The notes below the pieces were generated by a model that saw only the letters and a list, made by a program, of their open reading frames with translations, did not search any database and was not told where the DNA came from. A DNA stretch of 37,299 bases. Source: Methanoculleus sp. UBA303. Lineage in GTDB: Archaea > Halobacteriota > Methanomicrobia > Methanomicrobiales > Methanoculleaceae. Both the position numbers and the translations under genes were made by a program. Within the stretch, counting starts at the first letter, position 1. Every line of letters begins with the position of its first letter. Positions 8,133 through 17,035 of this stretch are shown here, in pieces. The DNA is taken from positions 24,299-61,597 of the forward strand of contig DANY01000042.1 of NCBI GenBank assembly GCA_002501655.1, in the 5' to 3' direction.

Positions 8133-9570
8133 GATACACCTCCGCACCGGGGGCCTCTTCGAGGACGAGGTGCACCCATTCCTCGCCGCACTGGACAGCA
8201 AAGCGGCTCTCCGGGTGCGCCTCCATCAGGGCGCGGATCCCGGCGCACCCGGACCGGACCATATCGTCGTCCCATTCCGGGATCTCGCTCTGGCCTATCG
8301 GGAACGTCTCCGCAAGTTCCACGGGATACGGCCCGAAGGGGGGCTTGAAGTTCAGCACGGTATCAAACCCGGGGATCTCGCGCCCGTCGAAGGATACCAG
8401 CACCCGGTCTCCGATGGGAATACGGGGGATGACCTCATGGAACCGCAACACCTCGGTGCGCCGGCAGGTCTCCGACCCCCGGTAGAAGAACCGGCGCTTG
8501 GAGACGTTGTCGTCACGCTCAAGGTCGGCCGCGTGGCTGAGGAGTTCCCGGTAACCGGCGAGCAGGCGCGGGTGGCTCCGGCACCGCTCGTCGACCAGCT
8601 CCCAGAGTGTCCCGTCCTGGATCGCCTGTCGGATGCGGGCGATCTCCGCGAGGCTTACGTAGAGGTTGTGGAGGGCGAGCAGCCGCTCCCGGTCTTTTGA
8701 CTGGCGCAGCTCGTCGGCGGTCATCGAGCGGCAGACCCGGCAGGGGCAGGGGAGTTCAGCGAGTTCGTCGATCTTGAAGCTCCCATGCGGGGTGATGTAG
8801 CGTCCTTCCCGGGCAAAGAGGGCGTATGCGGCCGAGTCAAAGAGGTCGCAGCCCATCGCAACGGCGAGGGCGAACATCGACGGGTGGCCTGCTCCGAAGA
8901 GGTGGACGACGGTGGCCGGGGAGAGGCCGCGTTTTGCCGCGAGGACGACCTGCACCAGGTCCTGGTAACGGTAGTTCTCCATCAGCGGTACGACAGCGCC
9001 GATCGGGCAGAAGGAGAAGCCGAGGTCCTGGACGGCCTGTCCGGCCTCCTCGCGGAGATCGGTGAATATGCCGCCCTGCACCGGCCCGGCCAGGTTCGCG
9101 TCGGGGAAGAGTTCCCGGGCCTCCCGGATCCTGTCCATGGTGACCGCGAGTTCCCGTGTCGCCCTCTCCCGGCCTGCATCCGGCGGGGTGGGGATGTCCA
9201 GGGGGACGATGATATCGCTTCCGATAGCCTGCTGGAACTCGAGCGTGTCCTGGTTGCTCACCTCGACCTCCCCGTAGACGGAGAGCTGGAACGAGCCGGA
9301 GTCGGTCATGATGGCGCCGTCGAAGTCGAGGACCTTATGAAGCCCCTCCTTGAGCGCCCGGTCGTGGTACTCCGTGCTCCGCCTGAAGATGTAGGCGTTT
9401 GTGATCAGAGCCTCGACGCCCATCTCCTGCATCTCGCGGGGGGTTACCAGGGGAAGGTGGGGGTTGACGACCGGGAGGAGCGCGGGCGTCCGGACCATCT
9501 TGTCGTTCACCCTGAGCTTGCCGACCCTTCCTGCGATATCTTTGTGTATGACCTCAAAACTGATTGCCAT
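8119..9570 (-). CDS. tgtA: tRNA-guanine(15) transglycosylase (archaeal TGT)
   Basis: A 483-residue enzyme that exchanges guanine-15 of tRNA for preQ0, the first step of archaeosine formation. TDSGSFQ holds the likely catalytic Asp90; FDSAAYAL holds a second conserved Asp (245). The structural zinc site is visible as Cys275, Cys277, Cys280 and His301. The polypeptide is shorter than single-chain TGTs of thermophiles, which carry a C-terminal PUA domain; here the recognisable PUA is on the overlapping arcS product. The ATG at 9570 is preferred over a 25-codon extension because the AMMECR1 stop lies just upstream at 9576 and the family starts with MxISFEV-like sequence. Operon: AMMECR1-tgtA-arcS. 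Confidence 0.95.
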   Translation of the reverse strand: MAISFEVIHKDIAGRVGKLRVNDKMVRTPALLPVVNPHLPLVTPREMQEMGVEALITNAYIFRRSTEYHDRALKEGLHKVLDFDGAIMTDSGSFQLSVYGEVEVSNQDTLEFQQAIGSDIIVPLDIPTPPDAGRERATRELAVTMDRIREARELFPDANLAGPVQGGIFTDLREEAGQAVQDLGFSFCPIGAVVPLMENYRYQDLVQVVLAAKRGLSPATVVHLFGAGHPSMFALAVAMGCDLFDSAAYALFAREGRYITPHGSFKIDELAELPCPCRVCRSMTADELRQSKDRERLLALHNLYVSLAEIARIRQAIQDGTLWELVDERCRSHPRLLAGYRELLSHAADLERDDNVSKRRFFYRGSETCRRTEVLRFHEVIPRIPIGDRVLVSFDGREIPGFDTVLNFKPPFGPYPVELAETFPIGQSEIPEWDDDMVRSGCAGIRALMEAHPESRFAVQCGEEWVHLVLEEAPGAEVYHEQV

Positions 9571-9575
9571 TCGGG

Positions 9576-10142
9576 TTAAACCGCCTTTTCTTCGAATATC
9601 TGCCCCTCGAAAGTCTGCACGGCGACATCGCCACGCCTCCAGCACCCGGGCCGGAGCCCGGCCTTGACACAGGTCTGGTCAAGGAACTCCCTGCTGGTCC
9701 AGCCGTAGTCGGCCGGGACCTGCGGGAGGAGGAGGCCCCCGGTCCCGAGACCGCTGACGATCAGACCGTGTCTCCCGACCTCGACGCAGCCGGGGCGCTC
9801 TTCCGGCGGGCACTCAAGCGGCCGGGGCTCTGTGAGCACCGTCACCTCAAGGTCGATATCGGCGAGTTCCGACCGCGACACCGGCGGGAACCGGGGATCC
9901 TCGAGAGCAGCCGATACGGCCGCCTCGATGAGCGCGTCACCGAGTGGCTTGATCGGATACGGGAGGCCGATACAACCGCGGAGTTGCTCCTGCCGCTTTA
10001 TCGTGACAAAGACACCGCGCTTCTCCCCAAAGACTGCGGGGAGGTCGGGCAGCACCGTCCGATCGCCGCTTACGGCGTTTTCGATGGCGCTCCGTGCCAG
10101 ATGAACTGCCGTTCTGCCTTCTTCCGGGGTCAGCATTTCCAT
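9576..10142 (-). CDS. AMMECR1 family protein
   Basis: A 188-residue protein of the AMMECR1 family, conserved in archaea and eukaryotes. The hallmark LRGCIG is present ([12 protein letters not shown], around residue 55), followed by a standard [15 protein letters not shown] helix and a C-terminal [13 protein letters not shown] block. The molecular role is not established; the Cys in LRGCIG is thought to lie in a catalytic-like pocket, and a link to radical-SAM or MEMO-type partners comes from gene context elsewhere. Here it is the first gene of the tRNA archaeosine operon, ending five bases before tgtA. A TATA-like tract (attcaatatcata on the minus strand, about 10155-10167) precedes it, so the operon has its own promoter. 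Confidence 0.9.
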   Translation of the reverse strand: MEMLTPEEGRTAVHLARSAIENAVSGDRTVLPDLPAVFGEKRGVFVTIKRQEQLRGCIGLPYPIKPLGDALIEAAVSAALEDPRFPPVSRSELADIDLEVTVLTEPRPLECPPEERPGCVEVGRHGLIVSGLGTGGLLLPQVPADYGWTSREFLDQTCVKAGLRPGCWRRGDVAVQTFEGQIFEEKAV

Positions 10143-10171
10143 CAGAGTGGATCGTATGATATTGAATACTT

Positions 10172-10756
10172 TTAGTCTATCTCTGGAGAAGAGGGAGCGT
10201 TAGCGCCGGCGCCGGGAACCCTGACCGGCCCGGTTATCGAGCAGGGTGCGCTGCCCTCGGTGCGCACCTTGACTACCAGGGCCTCGCCGGCGGGGATGGG
10301 GCGGTCGAGACGGAGGCGGATCGTGCACTCCTCGCCGGCACGGAGGAGCATACCGCCGTCGCTGTCCCGGAGCAGTGTTGCCGTCCACATCCCCGGCCCC
10401 GGGAGGGGGTCTCGTGACTGCGTGATGATCTCAAGGTACGTTCCTGCCATGACCGTCACGGTGGCCCGGGAGAGGTCGACAGGTCCACCCTCTCCGGTAT
10501 GGGCGACGCGGAAGGTGAGGGTATCGATATGGGTGCCGGAGAGTCCCGGGGCCGATGAGGAGCCGGTGACTTCCCCGATCTGTGCAAGATGCGGTTCGCC
10601 TGCGGCCAGGACCGGGTATGCGCCCGAATCAGGTGAGGGGCCGCTGCCCATGGCGCTCGCCCCGAGCGAGACGAGCGAGATGAGTGTGGTGACGGCAACG
10701 AACGCCGCGAAGATCGCCGCAAGCTCCAGGTGCGTATATGCCTCACTCCCCCCCAT
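10172..10756 (-). CDS. Archaellin-like (type IV pilin superfamily) protein
   Basis: A 194-residue protein with an archaellin-like N-terminus: a short charged leader (MGGSEAYTHLE) followed by the hydrophobic assembly helix LELAAIFAAFVAVTTLISLV. The body has the archaellin-type strand pattern (IDTLTFRVAHTGEGGPVDLS, then TVTVMAG). Prepilin leaders of this class are processed by a FlaK/PibD-type peptidase and the helix packs in the filament core. No fla/arl motor, chaperone or other archaellin genes are adjacent, so this is an orphan copy; it could be a minor subunit, a pilin-like adhesin or a relict. Length is close to archaellins of methanogens. The exact cleavage position is not obvious because the usual Gly-Gly/Gly-Phe context is altered. 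Confidence 0.6.
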   Translation of the reverse strand: MGGSEAYTHLELAAIFAAFVAVTTLISLVSLGASAMGSGPSPDSGAYPVLAAGEPHLAQIGEVTGSSSAPGLSGTHIDTLTFRVAHTGEGGPVDLSRATVTVMAGTYLEIITQSRDPLPGPGMWTATLLRDSDGGMLLRAGEECTIRLRLDRPIPAGEALVVKVRTEGSAPCSITGPVRVPGAGANAPSSPEID

Positions 10757-10784
10757 GATAACGCCAATGGTAAGACCCAGGAAC

Positions 10785-10797
10785 TAATATATATACA
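10785..10797 (-). promoter_or_regulatory. TATA box of the archaellin-like gene
   Basis: A strong AT tract (taatatatataca on the plus strand) lies about 30-40 nt upstream of the ATG at 10756, placing transcription start within a few bases of the start codon on the minus strand. Confidence 0.5.
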
Positions 10798-10898
10798 TAT
10801 CTATCGTGGCGGGGATGTGCGCGGTCAGACCGGAATCCATCACCGAAGCCTGCAGTGCTGGCTGTTTGGGGACAGTTCCTGAGGGGTACCCGTACGGA

Positions 10899-10906
10899 AT
10901 ATATAT
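10899..10906 (+). promoter_or_regulatory. TATA box of RNase P RNA
   Basis: The box aatatata sits about 25-28 nt before the predicted 5' end of the RNase P RNA (about 10927), the spacing expected for archaeal TBP/TFB-driven transcription. Confidence 0.6.
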
Positions 10907-10926
10907 CCTCTTCGCGAAATATGATA

Positions 10927-11275
10927 TGGGAGAGGGAGAGTGCGGCCGACGGTGGCACATACTGTGCTGCTGAGGAAAGTCCTCCCACCGGCCAGATACG
11001 CAGCCGCATGCAAGTGCGGGTGGCGAGAGTCACGGCAATGACACAGAAACGACACGGCCCGCCGTCAGTGATGAAACGACTGAGCCCTCATGAAGGGGCG
11101 AGAAGCGCGGGTTTCCGCGCAAGCAACTCGTTGAACGTAGCGGCGGGAAACGGTGAAACGGTGAATCCCTGCGGGTGCAAGCCAGAACAGGGCAGATGGA
11201 TCGTCTGGTATCCGCCCGGGTATGGCGCGTAGCTGAATGCCGCATAGAACAGAAGGAGGCTTACTCCTCCCACTC
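10927..11275 (+). ncRNA. rnpB: RNase P RNA, archaeal type A
   Basis: The catalytic RNA of RNase P, which cuts 5' leaders from pre-tRNAs. Conserved blocks are visible in order: GAGGAAAGTCC at 10972-10982, a purine-rich GGTGCAAGCCAGAACAGGG block around 11174-11192, and AGAACAGAAGGAGGCTTA near 11246-11263, the usual 3' conserved region. The ends pair to form P1: the G/A-rich 5' strand (gggagagggagagt) against actcctcccactcctc at about 11263-11278. A TATA box precedes it at the right distance. Protein frames overlapping this stretch on either strand were rejected. Exact ends are uncertain by a few bases. Confidence 0.92.
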
Positions 11276-11321
11276 CTCGCTATTGCGAAGCTTTTCTCAA
11301 TGAAATGGGTTCCTATAAAAT

Positions 11322-11585
11322 TCAGCCTTTCCCCCGCGGTTTGAGTTCAATCTCCTCAAACGTCACGACGTGCGAATCGAAGACATCGCCCCGGTCGTTT
11401 ACGAAGAGCTGGACGAAGACCTCGGTGTGCGAGTTCTCCATGGATACGACGTCCCCATGCTCCGCCCTGACGTCGAAACCGAGGGACTCGAGTTCGCTCC
11501 GGACGGCATCCCGGGTGTAGTAGGTCGAGAGGATGTCCCTGACCTTTGCAAGGACTCCCTGCTGCTCCTCCTGGTTCACAGCCAT
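11322..11585 (-). CDS. Conserved-looking small acidic protein, unknown function
   Basis: An 87-residue soluble protein I do not recognise. It has a helical N-terminal half (VLAKVRDILSTYYTRDAVRSELESLGFDV) followed by two or three strands (GDVVSMENSHTEVFVQLFVND, then VFDSHVVTFEEIEL) and a short basic tail. The alternating hydrophobic pattern and clean reading frame argue for a real gene with a compact alpha/beta fold. No Cys, metal site or membrane span is present. It stands alone between RNase P RNA (convergent) and the XRE-CBS regulator (divergent). Confidence 0.65.
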   Translation of the reverse strand: MAVNQEEQQGVLAKVRDILSTYYTRDAVRSELESLGFDVRAEHGDVVSMENSHTEVFVQLFVNDRGDVFDSHVVTFEEIELKPRGKG

Positions 11586-11720
11586 ACTCCCTCATGCGCC
11601 CCGTGCTATATTAACCTCTCCAGAAGGGCAGCCTCACGGCGGGCCGCGATGATACTCACATGCTGCTATGGGCATCACCGGCGTCTCCCCGGCATGAGCC
11701 CGGGGGATGTGCAGGCAAAC

Positions 11721-11730
11721 GTATAAGTGA
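11721..11730 (+). promoter_or_regulatory. TATA box of the XRE-CBS regulator
   Basis: The tract gtataagtga lies about 30 nt upstream of the ATG at 11753. No ribosome-binding site precedes the ATG, so a leaderless or very short-leader transcript is likely. Confidence 0.5.
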
Positions 11731-11752
11731 AAAAATTACCTATAGTAATAAT

Positions 11753-12307
11753 ATGGAGATACCCACCCCGGCTGAACTGCGGGAAAAGAGGCTTCGTATG
11801 GGCTTGAAGCAGGCAGATGTAGCCCGTATGGCCGGAATCAGCCAATCCATGGTCGCGCGGATCGAGGCAGGCAGCGTGGACCCGAGGGTGAGCACGCTTG
11901 CAAGGATTGTGGAAGTCCTGCGGGCAGCGGAGCACTCGGCGATCACGGCGGCCGATGTGATGAGCGCGCCCGTCTTCTCTGTTGCCCTGGACGATCCCGT
12001 CAGCCGTGCTGTCGAGATCATGGGCCAGAACGGCATCTCCCAGCTGCCGGTGCTCGAGAACGGGGTGCCTGTAGGGTGCATATCCGAATCCGCTATCATG
12101 AATGCCATGGAGAAGGGGGGGTTCCACCAGACGCATCAGACGCTGGTGCAGGACTACATGGAGCCGGGTTTCCCGACGGTCCCTCCGACGGCGCCCATCG
12201 ATACGGTCGTCCATCTTCTGCATCACAACCACGCGATCGTCGTGCTTGAGAAGGGGAAGGTGCAGGGTGTCATCACCAAGCACGACCTGATATCGTTGAT
12301 CACATAG
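11753..12307 (+). CDS. Transcriptional regulator: XRE-type HTH with two CBS domains
   Basis: A 184-residue protein with an N-terminal helix-turn-helix of XRE/Cro type (residues about 6-58: LREKRLRMGLKQADVARMAGISQSMVARIEAGSVDPRVSTL) fused to a pair of CBS domains (about 68-115, starting AADVMSAPVFSVALDDPVSRA, and 130-184, starting VQDYMEPGFPTVPPTAPID). CBS pairs (Bateman modules) bind adenosine nucleotides or S-adenosylmethionine, so the protein probably senses energy or methyl-donor status and binds DNA accordingly. This architecture is common in methanogens, but the targets here are unknown. It is convergent with tpiA, with stop codons about 10 bases apart. The ATG at 11753 is chosen because the upstream frame lacks conserved sequence and a TATA box lies at 11721. 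Confidence 0.9.
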   Translation: MEIPTPAELREKRLRMGLKQADVARMAGISQSMVARIEAGSVDPRVSTLARIVEVLRAAEHSAITAADVMSAPVFSVALDDPVSRAVEIMGQNGISQLPVLENGVPVGCISESAIMNAMEKGGFHQTHQTLVQDYMEPGFPTVPPTAPIDTVVHLLHHNHAIVVLEKGKVQGVITKHDLISLIT

Positions 12308-12315
12308 GCTCTTTT

Positions 12316-12984
12316 CTAGAGCAGAGAGACCAGGTCCCGGAGGACTGCTTCGGGATCGTCGGCCTTGACCACACTCGATGCCAACAGGACGCCGCAGGTC
12401 CCGAGGTCGACGGCAATTTTCACGCACTCGCCCGATTGGATGCCTGCCCCGGTCAGGACCCTCACGTCCGGGTTCACCGCTCTGACGGCATTGACGGACC
12501 GCTCAATGATCCCCGGGTCGGCCTTCGAGACCGAGACTCCGCTCCCGATCAGCTCCGGAGGCTCGATCGCCACGTAGTCGGGCCGGAGCGCTGCTGCGGC
12601 AGCGCTTGTCGCGTCGTTGTTCGTGCAGACGACCGATTCAAGGTGGAGCCTTCGAGCGGCCTGAACACAGGCGTCTATCTCGGCCAGGGTGAGGCGGCGT
12701 TCGGAGTGGTTGATCAGGGTGCCACGTGCACCGGCCGACCTGACCGCCTCGGGGAGAATATGGCCGGTATGGGCACCGGGGGTGATCGCATCGATATGCT
12801 GGGCATAGACGGGTATAGCGTAGTGGTGGCTCATCGGGTGGAGCTCGGTGAAGACCGGCGCGACACCGATGGTGACCCCGCTCTCTCTCCCTACGGTCTC
12901 GGCCGCAGCGGCGATCCGGTGAGCATTGCTGCCCATACCCTCCTGATAGTTCTTGAGATTGACCAGAATCAACGGTGAAACCAT
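12316..12984 (-). CDS. tpiA: Triosephosphate isomerase (archaeal short form)
   Basis: A 222-residue enzyme interconverting glyceraldehyde-3-phosphate and dihydroxyacetone phosphate, the short tetrameric form typical of archaea (bacterial forms are about 250). The substrate-binding Asn and Lys lie in ILVNLKNYQ at the N-terminus, the catalytic His in INHSERR, the catalytic Glu in [11 protein letters not shown], and the phosphate-binding loop near [11 protein letters not shown]. Starts at ATG 12990 or TTG 13002 are also open in frame; 12984 gives the expected MxSPLILVN beginning. It is a single gene, convergent with the XRE-CBS regulator. Confidence 0.95.
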   Translation of the reverse strand: MVSPLILVNLKNYQEGMGSNAHRIAAAAETVGRESGVTIGVAPVFTELHPMSHHYAIPVYAQHIDAITPGAHTGHILPEAVRSAGARGTLINHSERRLTLAEIDACVQAARRLHLESVVCTNNDATSAAAAALRPDYVAIEPPELIGSGVSVSKADPGIIERSVNAVRAVNPDVRVLTGAGIQSGECVKIAVDLGTCGVLLASSVVKADDPEAVLRDLVSLL

Positions 12985-13080
12985 ATCCATCACGTCTGCC
13001 AATAGGTTGCTTCTCCTGATATTAACTCTGGTGTCGGGTGCGGGAGAACAGAGAGATTTCAGGAGGACCCCGGCAGAGGC

Positions 13081-15654
13081 TTACTCCTCGAGCCCCCGGA
13101 CAAAGTGCCCGCCGGTGATGCCGCCGAGCGCCCGCCGTTTCACCTCGTCCTTGAGCGCGGAGAGTGTGCCGGAGTCTCGGTGGCCCGCAGCATCGATCCC
13201 CGCCCGGTAGATCCCGGCCATATCCTCCGCATAGCGGGGTCCTCGCCCCCGTGCGTCGATGGCGACGGCTCCGATGTCCATCCCGACGATCCCGGGCAGG
13301 TGGTCGATCAGGCAGGTCTCGACCGCGTTTGCGATGCAGGTCCGCCCTTCTCCGTCTGACCTGAGCGGGAAGACGCGGTTTCGCTGATCCTTGAGGCCCA
13401 GGAAGCGGTTGCCGGATTTCTCCCCGGAGACCGCTGCAACCAGCCGGTCCTCGGTCACCATCGCCTCGATGTTGCCCTGCACAAGCACCTCCAGTTCGGG
13501 AGCTCCTCCGGTAGTCTCCGCGAGCCGGGCCAGGTCGGCGGCCGGGAGTTCAGGGGACGCCGTGCACCGCAGGAAGAGCGGTGCCAGTTCCCCGGCGGTG
13601 CGGTGGTTCCAGACGTTCAGCCCGGCGGCACCAAAGAGCCTCATCCGGGGTTCGGCCCGCCGCACCGCGTCCGCGGCGCCGGTCCCGCTCACCATGATGC
13701 CATGGACGCCCGCATCGTAGAGCGACGGGAGGAGCGGGGCCGCCGCATCGAGGAACCTCTCCCGGGTGATCGACGGCCATTTCCAGACCAGGTCCGCACC
13801 CCCCTCCCGGCAGACGGCGGCGGCCTCTTCGAGGAGGCCGGGGGTCGCGGGGGTAGAGGGCTCCAGGTAGACGGTCCGGGCACCGCCCCGGACGGCGGCC
13901 CCTGCACCCTCAGGGGTGTCGGTGTAGACCGAGACCGACGGGAGCCGGGGGTTTGGGTGCGTTCCTGCCGGACGCGCTAGCCCGGCAATCGCTACCCCGG
14001 CCCGTTCCCGTGCTGCACGCACCGCATCCGGCCCCGGCCGCCACGCGGCGAGGACGGCCTCCTCGACCCGTTCTAAGAATGAACGCCTGACCCGGTTCAA
14101 CTCACCGAGCGGCAAAAAGAGCCCGCCCGGGTACTGGAGGTCCATACTCCGGACAGTAAACGGCGTTCCTCCTGTCTTTCCGAGTTGCTCCGCGATCTGT
14201 TCCGGGGTGAGCGGCCGGCTCCGTGCGGGCTCCATCCGAAGGTCCGCCCGGTAGATCACCCGGAGCGGTTCTCCCCCGTGCCCGGGGACCCTCGCCTCAA
14301 AGCAGGGTGTACCGTCCTCCCAGGTGACCGAGAGATCGATCGGCAGCGGCCGCAGGGGCTTTCCCATCACCCGCCCTGCCCGCTCCTCAAGGTCCGCGCT
14401 CTTCGTCAGGAAGACACGGGCACCCTCCCCCACGGGCGCGGGGACCGAAAGTCGCACCGTCCCGTGGCGGGCGGCGGGGGTGCCGCGGACGACTGCACCT
14501 ATATCCGCGTCAGGGTCGTCCGTGCAGAAGGCCAGCCCGTCGCCGGAGCGGGGGGCGAGATCGCCGGTGAGACGCACGGTTGCTTCCTGCCTCCACGGGT
14601 CGTAGCCGGTGACTGTGCCGAGCGGGATGCCCCGGTTCCCGGGCCGGTCGCGAGCCATGATATCACGAGCGCCGAGGATGTAGCCCTCCGTGAACTCCCG
14701 GTTGAATGCGAGGGCGAGATCCCGTATACCCTCCCGTGAGGGCGACCAGGGATCCCCGGCGGCGATCGCGTCGAGGGCACGCCGGTAGATGCTCACCACC
14801 GTGGCGACGTACTCCGGTGAGCGCATCCTCCCCTCGATCTTGAGCGACGCCACCGGTGTACGCGCTATCCGATCAAGGTAAGGGTATACCGAAAGATCGC
14901 GTGTCGAGAGCAGGTAGCGGTCCTCTGCGGCCACCGCCCGGAGGTCTTTCGGGCGTCCGTAATCGTCCTTATCACCGATCACGAGTTGATAGGGTTTCCT
15001 GCACGGCTGGGCGCACATCCCCCGGTTCCCGCTCCGTCCCCCGATGACCGAGGAGAGGAGGCACTGGCCCGAGTAGCAGTAGCAGAGCGCACCGTGGGCA
15101 AAGACCTCGACACCGATCCCCTGCGCCTCCCCGTCCTCTGCAATCCCTTCAATCTCGGGGAGGGTGAGTTCCCGTGCCAGCACAACACGGGAGAACCCCT
15201 CCCTCGCGACCCGGGCCACACCCTCACGGTTGTGGACAGTCATCTGGGTGGAGGCGTGGAGGGGGAGGTCCGGGACCACCTCCCGGGCGAGCGACGCCAC
15301 CCCGGTATCCTGCACCAGGACAGCATCGACCCCGGTCTCGTAGAGCCAGAGGAGGTAGGCGGCCACATCGGAGAGTTCAGCGTCCCGGATGAGGGTGTTT
15401 ACGGTGACATAGATCCTGACTCCCCGGAGGTGTGCGTAATCGACGGCGGACCGGAGTTCCTCGTCGGAGAAGTTCGCCGCATAGCGCCGGGCCCCAAAGC
15501 GCCTCCCCGAGAGGTAGATCGCGTCTGCGCCGGCGGCAACCGCTGCCGTCAGGGCCTCCGGCGACCCGGCCGGCGCAAGCAGTTCCGGCAGGTTGTCTCG
15601 CACCGGCGATGCGCCCGGGCAAGACCCCGATACCCGATGATGATCGTGCGGCAT
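13081..15654 (-). CDS. Peptidase U32-family protein (RlhA/YdcP-like, long form)
   Basis: An 857-residue protein with the U32 collagenase-like fold. The N-terminal half begins LPELLAPAGSPEAL and contains the family motif around SLKIEGRMRSPEYVATVV and a Cys-rich segment (CYCYSGQCLLSS...GGRSGNRGMCAQPCRKPY) able to hold an iron-sulfur cluster or metal. A long C-terminal extension (with a DUF3656-like middle region and a second barrel-like part ending ...CLIDHLPGIVGMDIGAVAIDARG) matches the long U32 class. In E. coli the long relative RlhA hydroxylates C2501 of 23S rRNA; others (TrhP, UbiU/V) hydroxylate RNA or quinone precursors, so hydroxylation is more likely than proteolysis here. This is family inference. 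The TATA tract at 15681-15690 implies a near-leaderless start at 15654. Confidence 0.88.
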   Translation of the reverse strand: MPHDHHRVSGSCPGASPVRDNLPELLAPAGSPEALTAAVAAGADAIYLSGRRFGARRYAANFSDEELRSAVDYAHLRGVRIYVTVNTLIRDAELSDVAAYLLWLYETGVDAVLVQDTGVASLAREVVPDLPLHASTQMTVHNREGVARVAREGFSRVVLARELTLPEIEGIAEDGEAQGIGVEVFAHGALCYCYSGQCLLSSVIGGRSGNRGMCAQPCRKPYQLVIGDKDDYGRPKDLRAVAAEDRYLLSTRDLSVYPYLDRIARTPVASLKIEGRMRSPEYVATVVSIYRRALDAIAAGDPWSPSREGIRDLALAFNREFTEGYILGARDIMARDRPGNRGIPLGTVTGYDPWRQEATVRLTGDLAPRSGDGLAFCTDDPDADIGAVVRGTPAARHGTVRLSVPAPVGEGARVFLTKSADLEERAGRVMGKPLRPLPIDLSVTWEDGTPCFEARVPGHGGEPLRVIYRADLRMEPARSRPLTPEQIAEQLGKTGGTPFTVRSMDLQYPGGLFLPLGELNRVRRSFLERVEEAVLAAWRPGPDAVRAARERAGVAIAGLARPAGTHPNPRLPSVSVYTDTPEGAGAAVRGGARTVYLEPSTPATPGLLEEAAAVCREGGADLVWKWPSITRERFLDAAAPLLPSLYDAGVHGIMVSGTGAADAVRRAEPRMRLFGAAGLNVWNHRTAGELAPLFLRCTASPELPAADLARLAETTGGAPELEVLVQGNIEAMVTEDRLVAAVSGEKSGNRFLGLKDQRNRVFPLRSDGEGRTCIANAVETCLIDHLPGIVGMDIGAVAIDARGRGPRYAEDMAGIYRAGIDAAGHRDSGTLSALKDEVKRRALGGITGGHFVRGLEE

Positions 15655-15680
15655 TTGTCAGGTACAATCGTTCCCTCGTC

Positions 15681-15690
15681 CTATATACTC
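15681..15690 (-). promoter_or_regulatory. TATA box of the U32-family gene
   Basis: The tract ctatatactc (plus strand) lies about 27-36 nt upstream of the minus-strand ATG at 15654, consistent with transcription starting at or just before the start codon. Confidence 0.5.
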
Positions 15691-15772
15691 CTCCCAGGAT
15701 CTGCGGGCGACACCGGGTGAAAGCGTGCATCCTTTTTGGGAGAGAGAGCAATGTGGAGAGAAGGCCTGGATT

Positions 15773-16573
15773 ATGAACTACGTAGGGATTATCGGTTACG
15801 GGCACATGGGCAGCATGCTGGTGAGGGGGTTTCTCGCATCCGGGGTGCTCTGCATCGATGAGGTTGTGGTTGCGTCCAAAAGCCAGAGGAGTCGGGACGC
15901 ATGCGCCGCAGCATGGCCGGGAATCGGCATCGCCGCGACGAACAGAGAACTCGCACGGCGGTGCCGCACGATCATCATCGCCGTCAGGCCGCAGGAGATG
16001 AGGAGTGTCCTGTGCGAGATTTTCCCGGTGATGGACGGGGACGAGCATATCGTCTCGCTCGCCGCCGGCATCGGTCTGGAGGACCTGGAGGCGGCGTTTA
16101 CGGGCTCGGTCACCCGGGTCGTGCCCACGGCCACCTCCACGGTCGGGCGGGGAACGACGCTCGTCTGCCACGGGCGGCAGATCGGGATGAACGACGCCCT
16201 CCGGGTTGAGGGGCTCTTCTCGTCTATCGGAGATGTGATGCTCGTCGAGGAGGAAGACCTCCCGCCGGCCACGCTTCTTTCGAGTTGCGGGCCGGGGCTG
16301 CTCGCTGCCATCATCGAGGAACTGGCGGGCGCAACGGCCCGTGCGAGCGGACTCCCGAAAGACCAGGCGGTTCTGCTGGCAACGGATATGGTCACGGCTA
16401 CGGCCGCCTACCTGCGGGAGACCGGTGAGGCGCCGGGGGACCTGATCGAGGAGGTTGCGACCGGCGGTGGTGTCACTGAGGTCGGGGTGGAGAAGTTCCG
16501 GGAGCGGTTGCCGGCAGTCTTCGATGAGGCATTTGCCGCCATGTTGGAGCGCTACGGTGCGGTGGGTAAGTGA
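15773..16573 (+). CDS. proC: Pyrroline-5-carboxylate reductase-like protein
   Basis: A 266-residue NAD(P)-dependent reductase. The Rossmann motif GIIGYGHMGSML lies at the very N-terminus; AVRPQEM follows strand 4; the C-terminal helical domain holds SSCGPGLLAAIIEELAGATARASGLPKDQA and the long helix ending GEAPGDLIEEVATGGGVTEVG, corresponding to the P5CR dimer domain (usual PGxLxxxVxSPGGTT). The match in that last block is loose (ATGGGVTEVGV), so substrate specificity for pyrroline-5-carboxylate is likely but not certain; other ProC-like imine reductases exist. The ATG at 15773 places the Rossmann motif immediately after the start; GTG codons upstream were rejected. Stands alone, divergent from the U32 gene. 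Confidence 0.8.
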   Translation: MNYVGIIGYGHMGSMLVRGFLASGVLCIDEVVVASKSQRSRDACAAAWPGIGIAATNRELARRCRTIIIAVRPQEMRSVLCEIFPVMDGDEHIVSLAAGIGLEDLEAAFTGSVTRVVPTATSTVGRGTTLVCHGRQIGMNDALRVEGLFSSIGDVMLVEEEDLPPATLLSSCGPGLLAAIIEELAGATARASGLPKDQAVLLATDMVTATAAYLRETGEAPGDLIEEVATGGGVTEVGVEKFRERLPAVFDEAFAAMLERYGAVGK

Positions 16574-16616
16574 CAGAGTGCATCGATTCCAGACTAACAG
16601 ACCATGCCTGGCCTTC

Positions 16617-16900
16617 GTCCCATCCCCCGCGGAGCGCTCCCCTCCGTCCCCCTACTCTGGTAGGGGCGGGGGCAGTGCCCGGGCTGATATCCGGGGATGA
16701 GCCGCGTCTGGTTCTTCTCCGGGATCTCCCCCTGGAGTGGACCGTGGGAATATCGCCACGGGGGGCGGGGACCGGGGAGGGGGAACCCCTCTCCCCGGGC
16801 AAAATGTCACCCAACAGTTCCTCTCCGCCCGCGCTTCGCGCTCCTTCCCCGCCCCCTCTCGGGCGAGGGCAGTGCGTGGGGATACCCGGGAAAAGCCGTG
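16617..16900 (+). repeat. Intergenic repeat element, copy B with an upstream half-copy
   Basis: The 462-base gap between proC and aroD has no gene and is mostly repeat. The main copy (about 16733-16900) starts ggagtggaccgtgggaatat, continues through a GGGGA/CCCCT palindrome, cgcgcttcgcgctcc and the gccccctctcgggcgagggc arms, and ends ggggatacccgggaaaagcc. It matches copy A (6204-6382, opposite strand) block for block. A partial second copy lies just upstream at about 16617-16710, from gcggagcgctcccctccg to ctgatatccggggatgagcc, making a degenerate tandem. Confidence 0.7.
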
Positions 16901-17001
16901 CCCGGGGATGCAAACTCCCGGGCCGTGCGAAACACGATCGATGATCTCCTCCGTTGAGAGTGCCGGTAATTGAGAGGCGTTGCATGAGGGACGGGGCAGA
17001 C

Positions 17002-17010
17002 CTTTAAGTG
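17002..17010 (+). promoter_or_regulatory. TATA box of aroD
   Basis: The tract ctttaagtg lies 26-34 nt upstream of the ATG at 17036, consistent with a short-leader or leaderless transcript. Confidence 0.45.
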
Positions 17011-17035
17011 ATAGGGCGAGTATACCCCGGTAAGT

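Noticed and set aside
10855..11232. A 125-codon frame across the RNase P RNA
   Set aside because: The stretch carries all conserved RNase P RNA blocks and its own TATA box, so it is a non-coding RNA.
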